From NCBI GenBank assembly GCA_964553925.1, contig CAZKNR010000141.1, positions 43,844-107,843 of the forward strand: a stretch of 64,000 bases of DNA. Reading direction: 5' to 3'. This DNA comes from DAISKN01 sp964553925 (GTDB lineage: Bacteria; Acidobacteriota; Vicinamibacteria; Marinacidobacterales; SMYC01). Below are positions 61,896 through 64,000 of the stretch, piece after piece. How positions within the stretch are numbered: the first letter of the stretch is position 1; each line of letters begins with the position of its first letter. Both the position numbers and the translations under genes were made by a program. The notes under the pieces were generated by a model. It did not search any database. It saw only the letters and a program-made list of their open reading frames with translations, and had not been told where the DNA came from.

Positions 61896-62243
61896 CTAGT
61901 TCGTCCGCTTCTCGCGCAGGCGGGCGGCCTTGCCTTTTCGTTCGCGCATGAAATACAGCTTCGCCCTGCGGACGTGATGCGAGCGCACGACCTCGATCTT
62001 GTCGATGGTGCGCGCGTGGAGCGGAAAGATTCGCTCGACACCGGTTCCGAAGGAGTTCTTGCGGACGGTCATTGTGGCGCGGGGACCGCTGCCCTTGAGG
62101 GCGATGACCATACCCTCGAATACCTGTACCCGCTCTTTGTCGCCCTCCTTGACCCTCACGTGCACTTTGACCGTGTCTCCCGATTGGAGCTTTGGAAGGT
62201 CGCTCTTGAGCTCACGGGCATCCAGCTTGTCGATGACGTTCAT
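61896..62243 (-). CDS. rplS: 50S ribosomal protein L19
   Basis: The 115-residue protein matches L19 throughout: GDTVKVHVRVKEGDKERVQV, FEGMVIALKG, MTVRKNSFGTGVERIFPLHA, RRAKLYFMRERKGKAARLRE. It sits at the 30S-50S interface. Gene order rpsP-khpA-rimM-trmD-rplS is the conserved bacterial arrangement, and this is its last member here. Confidence 0.97.
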   Translation of the reverse strand: MNVIDKLDARELKSDLPKLQSGDTVKVHVRVKEGDKERVQVFEGMVIALKGSGPRATMTVRKNSFGTGVERIFPLHARTIDKIEVVRSHHVRRAKLYFMRERKGKAARLREKRTN

Positions 62244-62307
62244 GGAAGTGTTCCTCTTCTATTTGGCTGTTCTAGCTGATGAGACTTTGTCGAAACTCGA
62301 TAGCGTT

Positions 62308-62997
62308 CTACCGCCGCTCCCGCAGCAGCTCCGGACGGCGAGCGCGGGTGTCTTCGAGAGCGCGGCTCTCCCGCCACGCGCGAACCGCGGCGTGGTCTCC
62401 GGAAAGCAGCACGTCGGGCACTCGCGAACCACGGAACTCCGCGGGACGGGTGTAATGGGGATAGTCGAGAACTCCGCGGCTGAAGGAGTCTTCCTCCGCG
62501 GATTGAGGATCGGAAATGGCTCCGGGCAGCAAGCGCACCACGGCGTCGATGACCACCATCGCGGGAATCTCCCCCCCGGAGAGGACGTAGTCGCCGATGG
62601 AGATTTCCTCCGCCCCGGTTAACTCGACGAAGCGCTCGTCGACGCCCTCGTAACGACCGGCTACCAGGACCAGGTGCTCCTCCTCGGAGAGCTCCTGTAT
62701 CTTCGGCTGATCGAGGGGGGTCCCTCGAGGACTGAGGAGGACGAGCTTCGGAGAACCGCCCTCGCCCATCCCCGCGATCGCGTCCACGGCGGACACGAGA
62801 GGCTCGACCTTCATCACCATGCCGGGCCCGCCCCCATAAGGAGCGTCGTCGGTCGTGCGATGCCGGTCGGTGGTCCAGGAGCGCAAATCGTGCACCTGAA
62901 CCTCGACCAGCCTTGCCTCTCGGGCGCGGCGCACGATTCCGAAATCGAGGACCTCCCGGAACATGCCGGGGAAGATGGTTACGACGTCAATTCGCAT
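62308..62997 (-). CDS. trmD: tRNA (guanine-N1)-methyltransferase
   Basis: A 229-residue SPOUT methyltransferase: MRIDVVTIFPGMFREVLDFG at the start, APYGGGPGMVMKVEPLV, LLSPRGTPLDQPKIQELSEE, AGRYEGVDERF, and the knotted SAM site IGDYVLSGGEIPAMVVIDAV. It methylates G37 of tRNAs reading CNN/UNN-type codons, preventing +1 frameshifts. It overlaps rimM by 11 bp. The C-terminal tail (RPELLRERR) is shorter than in E. coli, within family range. Confidence 0.97.
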   Translation of the reverse strand: MRIDVVTIFPGMFREVLDFGIVRRAREARLVEVQVHDLRSWTTDRHRTTDDAPYGGGPGMVMKVEPLVSAVDAIAGMGEGGSPKLVLLSPRGTPLDQPKIQELSEEEHLVLVAGRYEGVDERFVELTGAEEISIGDYVLSGGEIPAMVVIDAVVRLLPGAISDPQSAEEDSFSRGVLDYPHYTRPAEFRGSRVPDVLLSGDHAAVRAWRESRALEDTRARRPELLRERR

Positions 62998-63580
62998 TCA
63001 AGCTCACGAGTCCTTCGGGAGCATCGATTTCGACGCTTCCACGAACGGGGTCGATACTCTTGACAATCTCGCCGCAGAGCGGCACCAGCGTTTCCTCGCC
63101 CTGTTTTCCGCGCACCACCAGGAGGTCGGTGCCCCCGGTCTCGAGCACGTTCTCGACGATGCCGATCTCGCCCCGGGTGCGATCGCTCACCGTCAGTCCT
63201 CGGATCTGGAACTGGTAGAAGCTCCCCTCGGGGAGCGACCCGAGCTCGCTTTCTCTGACCCGAAGCTCGAGCCCCCTGAGCGTCTCCGCCTCGCCGATGT
63301 TCGAGATCCCGGAGAACTTCACGACCGGACGGCCCTTGTGGATGCGCACGCTCTCGACGACGAGCCCGACCGGCCCCGAGTCCTTCATCAGTTCCAGAGG
63401 GCCTTCGGCGTAGACCCGCGAAAGCCCGGTGAAACGCTCGGGCGCCGAAGTCCACGGATCCACCGCGACCTCTCCGTGCCGCCCCTGGGCTTTCGCCACG
63501 CGGCCGACGGCGACGAGCGCCTCCCATTCGACTGGCTCGTCGTCTCGGACTTTGTCTCGGACAGTGTCGCGATCCGTCAC
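62987..63580 (-). CDS. rimM: 16S rRNA processing protein RimM
   Basis: A 197-residue protein with the RimM N-terminal barrel (VGRVAKAQGRHGEVAVDPWT) and the PRC-barrel C-terminal part (YQFQIRGLTVSDRTRGEIGI, VPLCGEIVKSIDPVRGSVEI, ending LVSLNAN). RimM binds S19 and helps mature the 30S head. The start ATG 63580 overlaps the khpA stop, and the 3' end overlaps trmD, showing coupled translation. Confidence 0.93.
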   Translation of the reverse strand: MTDRDTVRDKVRDDEPVEWEALVAVGRVAKAQGRHGEVAVDPWTSAPERFTGLSRVYAEGPLELMKDSGPVGLVVESVRIHKGRPVVKFSGISNIGEAETLRGLELRVRESELGSLPEGSFYQFQIRGLTVSDRTRGEIGIVENVLETGGTDLLVVRGKQGEETLVPLCGEIVKSIDPVRGSVEIDAPEGLVSLNAN

Positions 63581-63807
63581 TCGATGATCTCCAGATGAAA
63601 GCGTTTTCCGATCTTGGTCCCCGCGGCGGAGAGCAGCGTCCGAATGGCCCTCGCCGTCCGCCCTTGCTTGCCGATGACTTTCCCTAGGTCCTCCTGCGCC
63701 ACCCGAAGCTCCAGGACCGTCGTCTGCTCCCCTCCCACTTCCGAGACCGATACTTCGCCGGGACTATCCACCAGTGCCTTGGCAATGAGCACCAAAAGTT
63801 CCTTCAT
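63577..63807 (-). CDS. khpA: KH-domain RNA-binding protein
   Basis: ATG 63807, with GGAGG about 8 bases upstream, gives 76 residues; an upstream ATG at 63825 would overlap that ribosome site and is less likely. It is a single KH domain with the GKVIGKQGRTARAIRTLLSA signature, the GxxG loop that contacts RNA. KhpA dimers, or KhpA with KhpB, bind many transcripts and affect cell size and division in Gram-positive bacteria. Located between rpsP and rimM as usual. Confidence 0.93.
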   Translation of the reverse strand: MKELLVLIAKALVDSPGEVSVSEVGGEQTTVLELRVAQEDLGKVIGKQGRTARAIRTLLSAAGTKIGKRFHLEIIE

Positions 63808-63850
63808 AGCGGCTCCCTCCTGCACCCGCGAGTCGCAGAAAAGATCGGCC

Positions 63851-64000
63851 TCAAGCAGCAGGAATGTTCTTGATGAGGCTCTTCACCGTGTCCGTCGCGG
63901 AGGCGCCCTTCGAGATCCAGAAGTCGATTCGATCGCGCTTCAGGATCACTTTGGCGTCCTTCGATTTCGGCTCGTAGGTGCCCACGTTTTCCACGATGGC
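63851..64000 (-). CDS. rpsP: 30S ribosomal protein S16, C-terminal part (5' end outside window)
   Basis: Reading minus from the window end, the frame gives 49 residues and a stop: AIVENVGTYEPKSKDAKVIL, then RDRIDFWISKGASATDTVKS and LIKNIPAA. GTYxP, the Trp-containing WxSxGAxxTDTVxxLIKN segment and the location before khpA-rimM-trmD identify S16. Confidence 0.95.
   Translation of the reverse strand, partial: AIVENVGTYEPKSKDAKVILKRDRIDFWISKGASATDTVKSLIKNIPAA

Overview
This is high-GC bacterial chromosome. It carries a core block (rpsP-khpA-rimM-trmD-rplS) at the right end, the end of a complex I nuoI gene at the left end, and between them an accessory region dominated by giant secreted proteins, Rhs toxins and recombinases. 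The PEGA-domain Ser/Thr kinase, RodZ-like and HEAT-like proteins, secreted TPR/NHL and gingipain-type proteins, and pervasive carboxypeptidase-regulatory-like repeats suggest a soil or sediment Gram-negative lineage such as Acidobacteriota, or something of myxobacterial/deltaproteobacterial type. This placement is an inference, not a certainty.

Left island (about 0.36-10.5 kb). After nuoI comes a hipBA toxin-antitoxin pair with a perfect 12-bp inverted-repeat operator. Next, on the minus strand, lie a detached Rhs C-terminal tip carrying a PD-(D/E)XK-type nuclease domain, its probable immunity gene, and a frameshifted small gene. Then follow an intact XerC/D-like tyrosine recombinase, the severed C-terminus of a second one, and three overlapping tyrosine recombinases (a recombinase-in-trio, RIT, element). 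The element is bounded by related inverted repeats. The interval to its right contains an extraordinary set of nested perfect palindromes (10010-10382).

Giant operon (10.7-37.6 kb, minus strand). A sigma70-like promoter at 37588-37617 precedes four genes whose ends overlap: a 3974-aa surface protein built mainly of carboxypeptidase-regulatory-like repeats, a 149-aa secreted protein, a 4589-aa Sec-exported Rhs/YD-repeat protein with cadherin-like and Ig-like domains and a C-terminal HNH-type nuclease, and a 206-aa probable immunity protein. The detached tip at 3.4-5.3 kb shares a direct repeat of about 840 bp with the 3' half of the giant rhs gene. Recombination between the copies could swap the toxin tip and would remove the mobile elements lying between them.

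Scar and protease (37.6-46.5 kb). Two plus-strand genes (a family 9 glycosyltransferase and an M14-type deacylase) and one minus-strand gene (an LLM/F420-type oxidoreductase) each retain both termini but have lost the middle. Between them is a 2131-aa exported protein with a C-terminal C25 (gingipain-like) protease domain behind a near-perfect sigma54 promoter. A fumarylacetoacetate-hydrolase-family gene follows.

Signalling/envelope cluster (46.5-57 kb, minus strand). A sigma70-like promoter at 56197-56226 leads into a tight gene string: RodZ-like HTH membrane protein, HEAT-like protein, DnaJ-TPR protein, PP2C phosphatase, PEGA-domain Ser/Thr kinase, secreted TPR-NHL protein and secreted PEGA-PDZ-TPR protein. 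Upstream of it are a second HEAT-like protein, thiE, a two-TM small protein, a 1264-aa TPR protein, and the rplS-trmD-rimM-khpA-rpsP ribosomal cluster.
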